This document shows, piece by piece, positions 50,667 through 59,052 of a stretch of 64,000 nt of DNA; position 1 is the first letter of the stretch; each line of letters begins with the position of its first letter. The position numbers and the translations under genes were made by a program. This DNA is from a bacterium (GTDB lineage Bacteria; Bacillota; Clostridia; Lachnospirales; Lachnospiraceae): contig JAMPGX010000005.1 in NCBI GenBank assembly GCA_023663725.1, positions 177,301 to 241,300 on the forward strand, in the 5' to 3' direction. The notes under the pieces are model-generated. The model searched no databases, had not been told where the DNA came from, and worked only from the letters and a program-made list of their open reading frames with translations.

Positions 50667-52022
50667 ATGAGAATTGGCGAGTTTTCCCGCATAACAGGTA
50701 TTCCCATATCAGCCCTGCGACACTACGACAGGGAGGGACTGCTGTGTCCGGACTATGTTGACAACTTTTCCGGGTATCGTTATTATTCGGCAGCACAGGT
50801 GGAGGAGGTGCGCAAAATTGTGCTCTTGAAGCGTAGCGGCCTTTCCCTGAAAGAGATCAGGGATATTCTGCACCATGCTGATGACAGGGAACACATAACG
50901 AACCTTCTTTGTCGCAGGGAGTCCCAGTACCAAAACATGCTTGCCGCCATAGCAGAGGTGAAGCATATGATCTATGAGAGTGAAGAAGAGAAGATGAGGA
51001 CGGGGCAGGATAATCAGTTCATCGTCGAAGTAAATGAGCTTGGGGAGACGGTGATAAAAGGCATATTCTTGCCCTTACCGTTGGACGCAAAAGCATTTCA
51101 CGCCGGATGTAGAAGTCTGGATGAGGAGATTCAAGCAAGAAATTTGCAGCGCATCTCCGGTTTCATGACCTATGGGGAGCCAGGTAAAAGTGAGATCCAG
51201 ATAGCGGCTGAGGTGTTAAAGCTCCAGGATGAAATGAAGGAGCTACATGAGGATACCAATCTTCTTTTTGAAGATGACGAGCAGGTTATCGGCAAATGGA
51301 AGGTTGTAGGAGAATATGCCGTGGAGGATGATTTTTACAGTGAGCGCGGAGAAAGGCGGGATTCTTCCTATGGAAACAAGGACAGAGAAATCTATTTTCT
51401 GCCGGGCGGAGAACAGTATTGGATATATAGTTGGACAAAGGGATATTTAAAGCTGAACGGCGGCGATCAGTCTTGTCTGTGCAGATATCGGACTGAGGAC
51501 GACCAGGGACGGCGCTATATGCTGGTGGAAAACAAATCCTATGAGTATCTGCGCGGCGGAGTGCCGACAGTCCTGGTGCTGGAACAGATCGACAATATCA
51601 AATATACCAGAATGGAGATCGCCAGGAAAGATAACACCGATCTGCCCTTTGTGAATGACGAGAGGGTTCTGGGGGGCTGGAAGGCATTTGATTTTATACG
51701 GAGCAAAGCGGAGTTTTCTCCAGAGGTAAAACATATACCTCAAGGTAACATGCTGTATAGCCAGATGTACTTTGGTGAGAAAGGATTTTTTGCCAGTGTC
51801 TATCAGGGGGAAAAAATATCCGGCAGAGAGGTACAAACCTGGACAAAGGGATATGTGCTCAAGCATAATGAACATAGCGCTTGTGCATATGAAATTGTGA
51901 CCGTTGGCGGCAGGGACTACATGCTCATAGAATGGAAGAGCGGGGATTGGCGCTGGGGAGGCTTTGATACGGACTACTATGTATTTGTAAGGGATGATGC
52001 CGTATACTTATCGACAGAATAG
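50667..52022 (+). CDS. MerR-family regulator with duplicated C-terminal sensor-like domain
   Basis: This is a 451-residue protein, far larger than typical MerR proteins. Residues 1-75 are the MerR winged helix (MRIGEFSRITGIPISALRHY) and 76-125 the dimerisation helix. From about residue 205 two similar beta-rich units follow: the first begins DEQVIGKWKVVGEY and the second DERVLGGWKAFDF. Each contains a WTKGYxLK strand and a RYMLVE / DYMLIEWK strand. The repeats look like lipocalin-like or AraC-effector-type ligand pockets, but I cannot assign them. GGTGGAGG precedes the ATG. Ligand unknown. Confidence 0.85.
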   Translation: MRIGEFSRITGIPISALRHYDREGLLCPDYVDNFSGYRYYSAAQVEEVRKIVLLKRSGLSLKEIRDILHHADDREHITNLLCRRESQYQNMLAAIAEVKHMIYESEEEKMRTGQDNQFIVEVNELGETVIKGIFLPLPLDAKAFHAGCRSLDEEIQARNLQRISGFMTYGEPGKSEIQIAAEVLKLQDEMKELHEDTNLLFEDDEQVIGKWKVVGEYAVEDDFYSERGERRDSSYGNKDREIYFLPGGEQYWIYSWTKGYLKLNGGDQSCLCRYRTEDDQGRRYMLVENKSYEYLRGGVPTVLVLEQIDNIKYTRMEIARKDNTDLPFVNDERVLGGWKAFDFIRSKAEFSPEVKHIPQGNMLYSQMYFGEKGFFASVYQGEKISGREVQTWTKGYVLKHNEHSACAYEIVTVGGRDYMLIEWKSGDWRWGGFDTDYYVFVRDDAVYLSTE

Positions 52023-52032
52023 GGGTGAAGCA

Positions 52033-52063
52033 AGCAGGCGGTCGCATAGAGCGACCGCCTGTC
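52033..52063. terminator. Hairpin between convergent genes
   Basis: The GCAGGCGGTCGC/GCGACCGCCTGT stem is strong, but neither side has a T-run. It possibly insulates the two convergent transcripts. Confidence 0.5.
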
Positions 52064-52083
52064 GGCATATGTCAGGGGAACTC

Positions 52084-52953
52084 TTATCTCCCGTAGAAAA
52101 TCTGCGCAATCGGGGAGTCCGGAGACAGGATCACAGTCTTGCTGCCGCCTGCCATGGAGACCTTGAGGGCGTCCAGGCTGCGCACAAAGGAGTAGAACTC
52201 GGTCTTGGACTGATCTGCATAGGCTTCGGAGAGAATCCGCATATACTCGGCCTCGCCCTCGGCGATCAGAATCTCGGCTTCCTTCTCGGCCTCGGAGAGC
52301 ATCACGGTCACTTCCTTGTCGGTGGTATTGCGGATGATCTGGGCCTCGGAGTTACCCTCCGCCGTGTAAGTGGCGGCGATATTGTCACGCTCGGAGATCA
52401 TGCGTTCATACACGGCGGCCTTGTTGTCGCTGGGCAAATCCAACTGTTTGATCTCGAAGGACAGCAGTTCTATGCCATACTGGTCCAGCGTGTTGCCAAT
52501 GCTGGCAATGATGGATTCGGAGAGCGTGCCGTTGCGTCCGGAGATCACCTCATCCTGAGTGGTGCTGGAGATCACATTCTTGGTGGAGTTGTACACCACG
52601 GTGTCCAGACGGCTCTCGGCGTTGGAGATCGAGAAATTCAAGGTCTGGGCAAACAGCAGGGGGTCTGTGATATGCCACAGGACATAGCTGTTGCAGATCA
52701 TGGTCTTCTTGTCGCTGGTGATCACATCGGATGAGGACAGATCATACAGCAGGGTTTCCTTGGGCAGCGTATCCACGCTCTGGATAAAGGGTATCTTGAA
52801 GCTGATGCCAGCTTGTTCCACCACATGCTCCACTTTGCCGAACTGACGGATCAGGCTGTACTGATTTTCCTTGGTAATAACCAGGCTGTTGGCGCCTGTT
52901 ATCAGCAAGACCAGTGCCACGATAATGATCATTGCTCTTTTGGCTGTTTTCAT
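52084..52953 (-). CDS. hflC: HflC-like SPFH/band-7 protein
   Basis: This 289-residue protein has one N-terminal transmembrane helix (about 7-25) followed by a band-7 (SPFH) domain and a long alpha-helical segment (ISERDNIAATYTAEGNSEAQ.., TVMLSEAEKEAEILIAEGEA). It matches HflC in length and order. It begins 2 bp after the hflK stop, so the two are coupled. HflKC forms a membrane cage around FtsH in E. coli; an ftsH gene is present about 30 kb away here. Weak ribosome site GGAGAGGAG inside the hflK end. Confidence 0.9.
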   Translation of the reverse strand: MKTAKRAMIIIVALVLLITGANSLVITKENQYSLIRQFGKVEHVVEQAGISFKIPFIQSVDTLPKETLLYDLSSSDVITSDKKTMICNSYVLWHITDPLLFAQTLNFSISNAESRLDTVVYNSTKNVISSTTQDEVISGRNGTLSESIIASIGNTLDQYGIELLSFEIKQLDLPSDNKAAVYERMISERDNIAATYTAEGNSEAQIIRNTTDKEVTVMLSEAEKEAEILIAEGEAEYMRILSEAYADQSKTEFYSFVRSLDALKVSMAGGSKTVILSPDSPIAQIFYGR

Positions 52954-52955
52954 GC

Positions 52956-54008
52956 TTAATTCTCCTCTCCGACGGTCACGTCATAATTCTGGTCTGTGTT
53001 TTCCCCCTGATCGGGATTCACAAAGGAGTCGATAGGGTAGATAGTCTGCATATTTCCGTTGGGACTCTCAATGATGACTTTCAGCTCCGGCAGCACCTTT
53101 TCCATGGCCTCATAGAACATCCTCTGCCTGGTGACGGTGGGATTCTTGACATATTCCTCGTACATGGCGTTAAAGCGGGCTACCTGAGCGGTCGCCTCGT
53201 TGATGCGCTCTGTCTTCTGTGCCTCCGCGTCCTTGATGATGCCGTCCACTCTGGCCTGAGCCTTGGGAATCTGCTCATTGCGGTATTTGTTGGCATTGTT
53301 CAGCGCTGTCTCCTTGCCTTGCTTGGCCGTCTCCACCGCTTTGAAAGCCTCCATGACCTCCACTGTGGGTGGTTCGGAATCCTGAATCGTGATATTGACG
53401 AGCTGCAGTCCCAGATCCTGCTGGTCAAGCTGTTCAATGATCATGGATTTGATGGCGGCCTGAATCTCATTCTTGCCGGTGGTCAACACATCATCCACGG
53501 TATAGCTGCTGATCACGGTTCGGATGCAGCTCTGGGACACGTTCTTTAAGATGCTCACCGGCTCGCGGGAGGCGTAGAGCGCCTTGACCGGATCGGAGAA
53601 GCGGTACTCCACGAAGAAGTCCACGTTCACGAAATTGTAATCCGAGGTGATCATCAGGGACTCGTCCGCGCTGGATGTGTTATAGTCGCTGTCGTAGCCG
53701 ATGGAGAAGCCCTGAATCGTGGTGTTTACCTTGCGCACCTGTTGAATCAGCGGAATCTTGAAATGCAGGCCCGGTTCTGTGACTGCCTGCGCTTTTCCCA
53801 GGGTGATCAGCACGGCCTGCTCCTGCTCCCTGATCTGGTAGGTGGAGCCGAACACCAGCACTGCTGCCACGATAACCAGGGCGCATATACCGATGATCTT
53901 GCCGGTGGAGCGAAGGGGCATCGCTGTTTTGCTGCCGTTCTTCTGCCAGTTACCGTCCGGCCCCATGGTCTGAAATCCGTTTTGCCTGTTGCGGCGGGAA
54001 TCCTTCAT
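52956..54008 (-). CDS. hflK: HflK-like SPFH/band-7 protein
   Basis: This 350-residue protein has a polar N-terminus of about 35 residues, one transmembrane helix (IIGICALVIVAAVLVFGSTY) and a band-7 domain (YQIREQEQAVLITLGKAQAV, VNVDFFVEYRF). An Ala/Glu/Lys-rich helical region follows, with a short acidic C-terminus. This is the HflK layout, although the usual Gly-rich N-terminus is shorter. AAAGGAAG precedes the ATG, and the promoter is at 54090-54118. It is expected to form a hetero-oligomer with HflC on the outer face of the membrane. Confidence 0.9.
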   Translation of the reverse strand: MKDSRRNRQNGFQTMGPDGNWQKNGSKTAMPLRSTGKIIGICALVIVAAVLVFGSTYQIREQEQAVLITLGKAQAVTEPGLHFKIPLIQQVRKVNTTIQGFSIGYDSDYNTSSADESLMITSDYNFVNVDFFVEYRFSDPVKALYASREPVSILKNVSQSCIRTVISSYTVDDVLTTGKNEIQAAIKSMIIEQLDQQDLGLQLVNITIQDSEPPTVEVMEAFKAVETAKQGKETALNNANKYRNEQIPKAQARVDGIIKDAEAQKTERINEATAQVARFNAMYEEYVKNPTVTRQRMFYEAMEKVLPELKVIIESPNGNMQTIYPIDSFVNPDQGENTDQNYDVTVGEEN

Positions 54009-54089
54009 ACGTCATACTTCCTTTCTGTTGGTCATTGCGGGGGCTCTCCCGCTCCCGCAATGAAGCGTTTATGTTCTGTGTATGGACTC

Positions 54090-54118
54090 ATTATAGTATA
54101 AAACAGCTCTAACTACAA
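54090..54118 (-). promoter_or_regulatory. Promoter of hflKC
   Basis: On the minus strand TTGTAG (54118-54113) and TATAAT (54095-54090) are separated by 17 bp, about 80 bp before hflK. Confidence 0.75.
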
Positions 54119-54188
54119 TGGTGGAAGTTGCACGTTGGAGAGAGGTAAGGTGCGCACTGTTTTTCTTTTCTGATTTTTCATATTTTAC

Positions 54189-54217
54189 TTGTATTATGGT
54201 CACAAAATGAATATACT
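54189..54217 (+). promoter_or_regulatory. Promoter of the toxin-antitoxin locus
   Basis: TTGTAT (54189-54194) and TATACT (54212-54217) are separated by 17 bp, 60 bp before the antitoxin start. Confidence 0.75.
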
Positions 54218-54229
54218 ATATAGGTAAGA

Positions 54230-54248
54230 AAGTGAGAATTTCTCACTT
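54230..54248 (+). promoter_or_regulatory. Probable antitoxin operator (perfect dyad)
   Basis: AAGTGAGA/TCTCACTT are perfect 8-bp arms around ATT, placed just downstream of the predicted transcription start. This is the expected position for autorepression by an AbrB-type antitoxin. Confidence 0.65.
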
Positions 54249-54276
54249 ATAGTCAAAGCGCAAAGGAGATGATACT

Positions 54277-54537
54277 ATGTTGGCTGAATTGCGGCAGAAA
54301 GCTCAGATTACTATTCCCAAGGAAATCATTGTCAAGCTCGGTCTGTCAGAGGGTGACAAACTGGAGATCTTTGAGAAAGACGGTTCTATCTGCATCATGC
54401 CGGTGGCTGTCTATCCTAAGAAATACCTGAATGAACTTCGGGAAGAAATCAGCGATATCAAGACAAAAATTGCATCCGGAGAACATCCCGTTTTTGACAG
54501 TGTGGATGCTCTGTTTGACAAATTGGAGGCAGAATAA
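54277..54537 (+). CDS. AbrB/MazE-type antitoxin
   Basis: This is an 86-residue protein. Residues 1-45 form a SpoVT/AbrB swapped-hairpin DNA-binding domain (ELRQKAQITIPKEIIVKLGL, SEGDKLEIFEKDGSICIMPV). The rest is a helical, acidic tail that would wrap the toxin. AAAGGAGATG precedes the ATG. The stop overlaps the next start (TAATG), the normal coupling in type II toxin-antitoxin operons. The antitoxin is intact although the partner is broken. Confidence 0.9.
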   Translation: MLAELRQKAQITIPKEIIVKLGLSEGDKLEIFEKDGSICIMPVAVYPKKYLNELREEISDIKTKIASGEHPVFDSVDALFDKLEAE

Positions 54538-54768
54538 TGGCATATGAGTTTACTTTTACCTCCCGCTTTCAAAAACACTTTAAGAATCTTACTGCCCAAG
54601 GCTGAAAATCCTTATCACCCATCGCTACGAACCAAGCGCATCCAAGGGACTACAGATCTTTTCGAGTGCAGTGTCAATATGAACATTCGTATTATCTGGT
54701 ACTACGAAGGCGACAAGATGATTATTCTGGTGGATATAGGACATCACGACATATTAAAGCAGGTTTAG
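54537..54768 (+). pseudogene. Disrupted RelE/ParE-superfamily toxin
   Basis: The frame starting at the coupled ATG encodes MAYEFTFTSRFQKHFKNLTA then QG and stops. In the +1 frame the remainder continues AENPYHPSLRTKRIQG, TTDLFECSVNMNIRIIWYY and ends HHDILKQV, the C-terminal two thirds of a RelE/YafQ-type mRNA interferase. About a dozen central residues are missing, consistent with a small out-of-frame deletion. A 74-codon frame beginning at 54544 covers this fragment but starts out of register and is not the original gene. The toxin should be inactive. Confidence 0.75.
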
Positions 54769-54902
54769 CACATCTCCGATATCTCCATTCACACAGACAG
54801 ACCTTTCCCTGATTTCTTCAGGCACATAAGCCTTCTGGGTGTTTATGCAGACATACCCCGCCTTTGGATTCTCCGCTGTCATCCGCCAGAATGGACTGGA
54901 TG

Positions 54903-57005
54903 TCAGCCCCTGTTATGCTCCTCCACATTTCTGGTAAATCCCACATAGGTCACGATGAAGTAGACCAGGTAAATCCCGAAAAACAGGGCGATGCTCTGCA
55001 GGAAAAAGCCGCTCACCGATGTCGGGACGCCGGTCATCTTCACAAAGGCATTGCTGACGAACAGGACCATCCTGCCGCTGATGAGGATCGCCAGGAACGC
55101 CGGACAGAGATAGTAGGCTGCAAGCTGTTTACCGATCAGCCGCCGGATACTGCTCCGGTCCAGGCCCAGCTTGGCCAGTACGTCATAGCGGAACTTGTAT
55201 TTGGCGGAGTCGCTGAGCTGCTGCACCGACAGCACTGTCATGGCCACGCAGACGAAGACAAGCCCGATATAGAACAGAGGGATGATCAGGGAGCTCAATA
55301 TATATTGCATCTCAGGGATGATATTGGCCCGCACCAGGCAGAGCCCGACATAGGAGATGATATTGTCAGAGCCGGTGCAGAGCTCGTTATCCGCCTTGCC
55401 CCCTCCGTCCAGATAGGAATACAGAGTTTCCAGACGGTTTTCCCTGTCGTACACCTCATCCAGATCATCCTGAAGCCCCAGGGGGACGGGGCTTTGCACA
55501 GCGGCAACCAACTCGCTGTAGTAGGGCTCCATCCGCCCCAGCACGGCGTCCGGCACCACGATCAGATAGTCGGCGCCGTTATGCCCGTCCTGGGAAAAAG
55601 GGTCTCCCACGATTCCGGCGCAGGTCAGCGTTCCCTGTCCGGAGGCATCGGGGAACTGTAGCTCCATCCCTGCTCTCAACACGCCCTGGTAGAGTCTGGG
55701 CTTGATCTGAAACAGGTATTCCCCGTCGTCGAGAGCGATCTCCTCATAGCCCAGCATGGCCCGCAGGCGGTTGTAGTCCGATATGCCCATATAAGTGTCA
55801 TACGAGTAATAGATGTACTCCTGAGATAACATTTCTTTGATCTTGGTCTGATTCGGGCTGCCGTCCGCGTTTTGGTAGATCGTTCCCCACTCAGGCAGAT
55901 GGGTCAGTACCCAACTGTTGGCCCTGATTTCTCTGTCCGTATAGATATGGTAGGTATAGTACTGCGCATCGATTCCGCGGCTGGTCAGCAGCTCCTTTGC
56001 CTCCGCGAAATCCTCCTGCACGTCCCCGCTGTAGATCTGGATGTCAAAGGGAAATTTATCCTCCAGCACCGTGTTCTCATAGGTGCTGAACATCAGGGCG
56101 ATGGAGGCGCCCATCAGCGCCAGAGTAAAGAGGGAGGTCAGCGTCCCCATCGTGAACTGCATCGTGCGTATCTTGGAGGCGAACTGCCGCAGCAGGAACA
56201 GACTCTGTCCCCGATAGACGGCGCTTCCCTTTTTCCGCACATAACAGATAAGCCAGGCCGAGAGTCCGGTGTAAAACAGATATATCGTGAGCACCAGCCC
56301 TGTCAGGAACATCAAGATTTCCACAGCGTTGGATAATCTGTTAAAGATCGCCCAGAACAGCAGGATAAACAGGATGGCCAGGGGCAGGAGCAGGCGCTTG
56401 GCGCCCTCATGCTTTTCCCGTATCTCCTCATTCTGCCGTTTGGCGTTCATTAGAGCCTGGATATTCATCCTGCGGAGCTTATGCCTGCACCGGATCAGAG
56501 CCAGCAGATAGCAGCCACCGTAACAGAGCACCGTCATCAGCAGTGTGCTCTGACTGAAGGAGAAGCGCAGGTGATATTCCATCCTGACCATCGAAAAGAG
56601 GATGGAGAAAAGGAGCTGCCGCACCAGCACGCCCAACGCGCAGCCCAGCAAAAAGGCGATGCAGCCCAGCAGGACATTTTCCCGAATATACAGCCTGGAG
56701 ATGTCCCGCTTTTTCATGCCCAGCAGCAGATAGATGCCAAACTCCGTGCTCCGCTTTTCCAACATAAAGCGCACCATATAATTGATGAGCCAGGCCACGA
56801 TCAGCACAATGAAAAAGGTGGCGACCCCGATCATCACGGCCATCATGTCCGCGTCCTGCAGGCTGAAATACTGGGCCAGGTCATTCTGAAAAAAGAGGCT
56901 GCTGGCAGCGTACATCAGCGCTGTGACCACGGTCATGGTCAGGATATACACCAGATAATCTCTGGCGGAGCGTTTCATATTGCGAAGGGCCAGTTTACTC
57001 AGCAT
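54903..57005 (-). CDS. FtsX-like permease of a BceAB-type ABC transporter
   Basis: This 700-residue membrane protein has the BceB layout: about ten helices with two FtsX domains and a large extracellular domain of about 200 residues (about 320-530). The N-terminus MLSKLALRNMKRSARDYLVY is typical. It overlaps the ATPase gene by 11 bp. With the kinase and regulator upstream it forms a detoxification module of the type that senses and removes cell-wall-active peptide antibiotics. Specificity cannot be inferred. Confidence 0.92.
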   Translation of the reverse strand: MLSKLALRNMKRSARDYLVYILTMTVVTALMYAASSLFFQNDLAQYFSLQDADMMAVMIGVATFFIVLIVAWLINYMVRFMLEKRSTEFGIYLLLGMKKRDISRLYIRENVLLGCIAFLLGCALGVLVRQLLFSILFSMVRMEYHLRFSFSQSTLLMTVLCYGGCYLLALIRCRHKLRRMNIQALMNAKRQNEEIREKHEGAKRLLLPLAILFILLFWAIFNRLSNAVEILMFLTGLVLTIYLFYTGLSAWLICYVRKKGSAVYRGQSLFLLRQFASKIRTMQFTMGTLTSLFTLALMGASIALMFSTYENTVLEDKFPFDIQIYSGDVQEDFAEAKELLTSRGIDAQYYTYHIYTDREIRANSWVLTHLPEWGTIYQNADGSPNQTKIKEMLSQEYIYYSYDTYMGISDYNRLRAMLGYEEIALDDGEYLFQIKPRLYQGVLRAGMELQFPDASGQGTLTCAGIVGDPFSQDGHNGADYLIVVPDAVLGRMEPYYSELVAAVQSPVPLGLQDDLDEVYDRENRLETLYSYLDGGGKADNELCTGSDNIISYVGLCLVRANIIPEMQYILSSLIIPLFYIGLVFVCVAMTVLSVQQLSDSAKYKFRYDVLAKLGLDRSSIRRLIGKQLAAYYLCPAFLAILISGRMVLFVSNAFVKMTGVPTSVSGFFLQSIALFFGIYLVYFIVTYVGFTRNVEEHNRG

Positions 57006-57789
57006 GGGACGCCTCCTCCCCGCCGATCTCTCCCCCAGTCAGGGACAGCACGTCCAGAATCTCCTGGAGAAACACTTTGCGGCTCCTGTCTCCGCGAACC
57101 AGCTCATGGAAGATTCGTCCGTCCTTCAAGAACAGGATGCGCCCGCAGTAGCTGGCGGAGAAGGCATCGTGTGTCACCATGAGGATCGTGGCTTCCATGG
57201 TGCGGTTCAGGTCCGCGAAGGTCTGCAGCAGCGTCTGGGCGGAGCGGGAGTCCAGAGCTCCGGTGGGCTCGTCGGCCAGCAGGAGCTTGGGGCGGTTCAC
57301 CAGCGCTCTGGCACAGGCGCAGCGCTGTTTCTGCCCGCCGGACACCTGGTAGGGGAATTTGCCGCGGATATCCTCGATGCCCAGCAGACGCAGGATATCG
57401 TCGCAGCGTGCTTGAATGGCCTTTTTGCCGGAGGCTTTCGCACCACCCTGCAGCGTCAGCGCCAGGAGGATATTTTCCTCGATAGTGAGAGTGTCCAGCA
57501 GATTGTACTCCTGGAACACAAAGCCCAGATTGTCTCTGCGAAAATCCGACAGAGCGTTCTCGGACAGCTCGGTGATGTCGATATTCTCATAGTAGATGTG
57601 TCCGGAGGTCACCCGATCAATGGTGGCCAGCATATTGAGCAGCGTAGTCTTTCCGGAGCCGGAGGCGCCCATGACGCCCACGAATTCTCCCCGGTCCACG
57701 CCGAAGCTGACCCGGTCCACCGCCTTGGTCACATTCGAGACGTTGCCATAATATTTTTCCACATCGCATATTCGGATATAGTCCTGCAT
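56995..57789 (-). CDS. ATP-binding protein of a BceAB-type ABC transporter
   Basis: This 264-residue MacB/BceA-class ATPase has Walker A GASGSGKTT, Q-loop VFQEY, signature VSGGQKQRCACARAL, Walker B LLLADEPTGALD and switch VTHD. The start was placed at 57789, preceded by AGAGGG; an open frame reaches 57822. The C-terminal extension of about 40 residues is somewhat longer than usual. It is encoded directly before the permease and after the kinase, separated from the latter by 165 bp. Confidence 0.94.
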   Translation of the reverse strand: MQDYIRICDVEKYYGNVSNVTKAVDRVSFGVDRGEFVGVMGASGSGKTTLLNMLATIDRVTSGHIYYENIDITELSENALSDFRRDNLGFVFQEYNLLDTLTIEENILLALTLQGGAKASGKKAIQARCDDILRLLGIEDIRGKFPYQVSGGQKQRCACARALVNRPKLLLADEPTGALDSRSAQTLLQTFADLNRTMEATILMVTHDAFSASYCGRILFLKDGRIFHELVRGDRSRKVFLQEILDVLSLTGGEIGGEEASHAE

Positions 57790-57954
57790 AGTTCCCTCTT
57801 TTCCGCACATGGCTTTTATCAATGATTTTATTGTAGCGGATTGGCGCTGCCTTTCCTATAGAGATAGATAGAAGTTATCTTAAGATTTCGTAAGATATCC
57901 TAAGACAACTCGAGCGACCAAAAACCTGAGCGGATGTGGCGGTGTGGAAAATGC

Positions 57955-59052
57955 TTAACGCACATCGACAATATGCGTGCTGAGAGGGAACTCCAGGCAC
58001 AGCCTGGCGCCTGCGCCGTACTCCGAGGTGGCGGACAGCCCGATGCCCAGCCTGTCACACAGCTTGCGGCACAGATACAGGCCCATGCCGGTAGAGCGCT
58101 GATTGTCTCTGCCGTTGCTGCCGGTGAAGCCCTTTTCAAAGATGCGGGCGAGTTCTTCCGGGCGGATGCCGATGCCGTTGTCCTCGAAGGTCAGGAGCAC
58201 GCCATTGTCCTGCCGCTCGGTGCGAATCTGTAACAGAGGATGCTCTCCCCGGTATTTTACGCTGTTTAGCAACAACTGATTCAGGATGAAGGCGATCCAT
58301 TTCCCGTCGGTGTAGACCGTATCCGGACAGTCGGTGTGGGCCTGGACTCCGTGCCGGATGAGCAGCAGCCTGTTCCTGACCAGCACCTCGCAGACGACAT
58401 CCTCCAGCCTCGTCTCCCGAATCAGATAATCCTTGTAGACCTCCTCCGAGCGGGCGTAGTACAGCACCATATCCACGCAGTTCTCGATCCGTTGACTCTC
58501 CAGGCGGACGGTGAGATAATCCGCCTGCAGGGACGGAGCGTCTGTCTGCCCATAGCGGGCGTCGTCAGGTTCGGAAGGCGGAGCGGAAGAAGTGGCACTG
58601 GCAGCGGGCTCTCCCCGCCGATTGTCGCACAGCAGCGCGATGCCAGCGATGGGGGCCTTGATCTCATGCACCCAGCTCTCGATATATTCCTTATATTCCC
58701 GCCGTTCGTCCTCAATCTGTCGAATCCGTTCAATACAGGATTTGTTGGAGCGCAGGATCATATCTTTATACAATCTGTCCTCCAGACGGTAGGAATCGGG
58801 AATCAACTCGCCCAGCAGATATCTCTGGTCCACATTGTTCAGGATGTGTTCCACCTCCTGAAAGAATTTCCTCCGCTGAAGATAGGTGGCAAGCATCCAG
58901 CCGGACAGGACCAGCAGCCACACGGTCAGCAGCAGGAGGATATTGGCGCCGCCATATCCGGTGATATGCAGAAAGGCGGCCGCCAGGCACATACACACCA
59001 GATGGAGCAGCAGCAACATTCCTCTGTCTTTTACGAAATCCTTAAGCTTCAT
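57955..59052 (-). CDS. BceS-like intramembrane-sensing histidine kinase with linker insertion
   Basis: This is a 365-residue kinase. Two closely spaced transmembrane helices (about 12-60) with almost no external loop are followed by a dimerisation helix with the phospho-acceptor in ESWVHEIKAPIAGIALL. The ATPase has N-box ILNQLLLNSVKY, G1 DNGIGIRPEE and G2 STGMGLYL. Between the phospho-acceptor helix and its second helix there is an Ala/Ser/Pro-rich stretch of about 35 residues (EPAASATSSAPPSEPDD) absent from most relatives. The ATG overlaps the regulator stop (ATATGA). Kinases of this kind sense through the associated BceAB transporter. Confidence 0.92.
   Translation of the reverse strand: MKLKDFVKDRGMLLLLHLVCMCLAAAFLHITGYGGANILLLLTVWLLVLSGWMLATYLQRRKFFQEVEHILNNVDQRYLLGELIPDSYRLEDRLYKDMILRSNKSCIERIRQIEDERREYKEYIESWVHEIKAPIAGIALLCDNRRGEPAASATSSAPPSEPDDARYGQTDAPSLQADYLTVRLESQRIENCVDMVLYYARSEEVYKDYLIRETRLEDVVCEVLVRNRLLLIRHGVQAHTDCPDTVYTDGKWIAFILNQLLLNSVKYRGEHPLLQIRTERQDNGVLLTFEDNGIGIRPEELARIFEKGFTGSNGRDNQRSTGMGLYLCRKLCDRLGIGLSATSEYGAGARLCLEFPLSTHIVDVR

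Noticed and set aside
54544-54768. 74-residue gene taken at face value as a toxin
   Set aside because: Its first 18 residues are the out-of-frame reading of the real toxin start. The coupled ATG at 54537 encodes the true N-terminus.
54864-55661. 265-codon plus-strand frame opposite the BceB-like permease
   Set aside because: Low-complexity His/Gln-rich translation typical of an antisense shadow.
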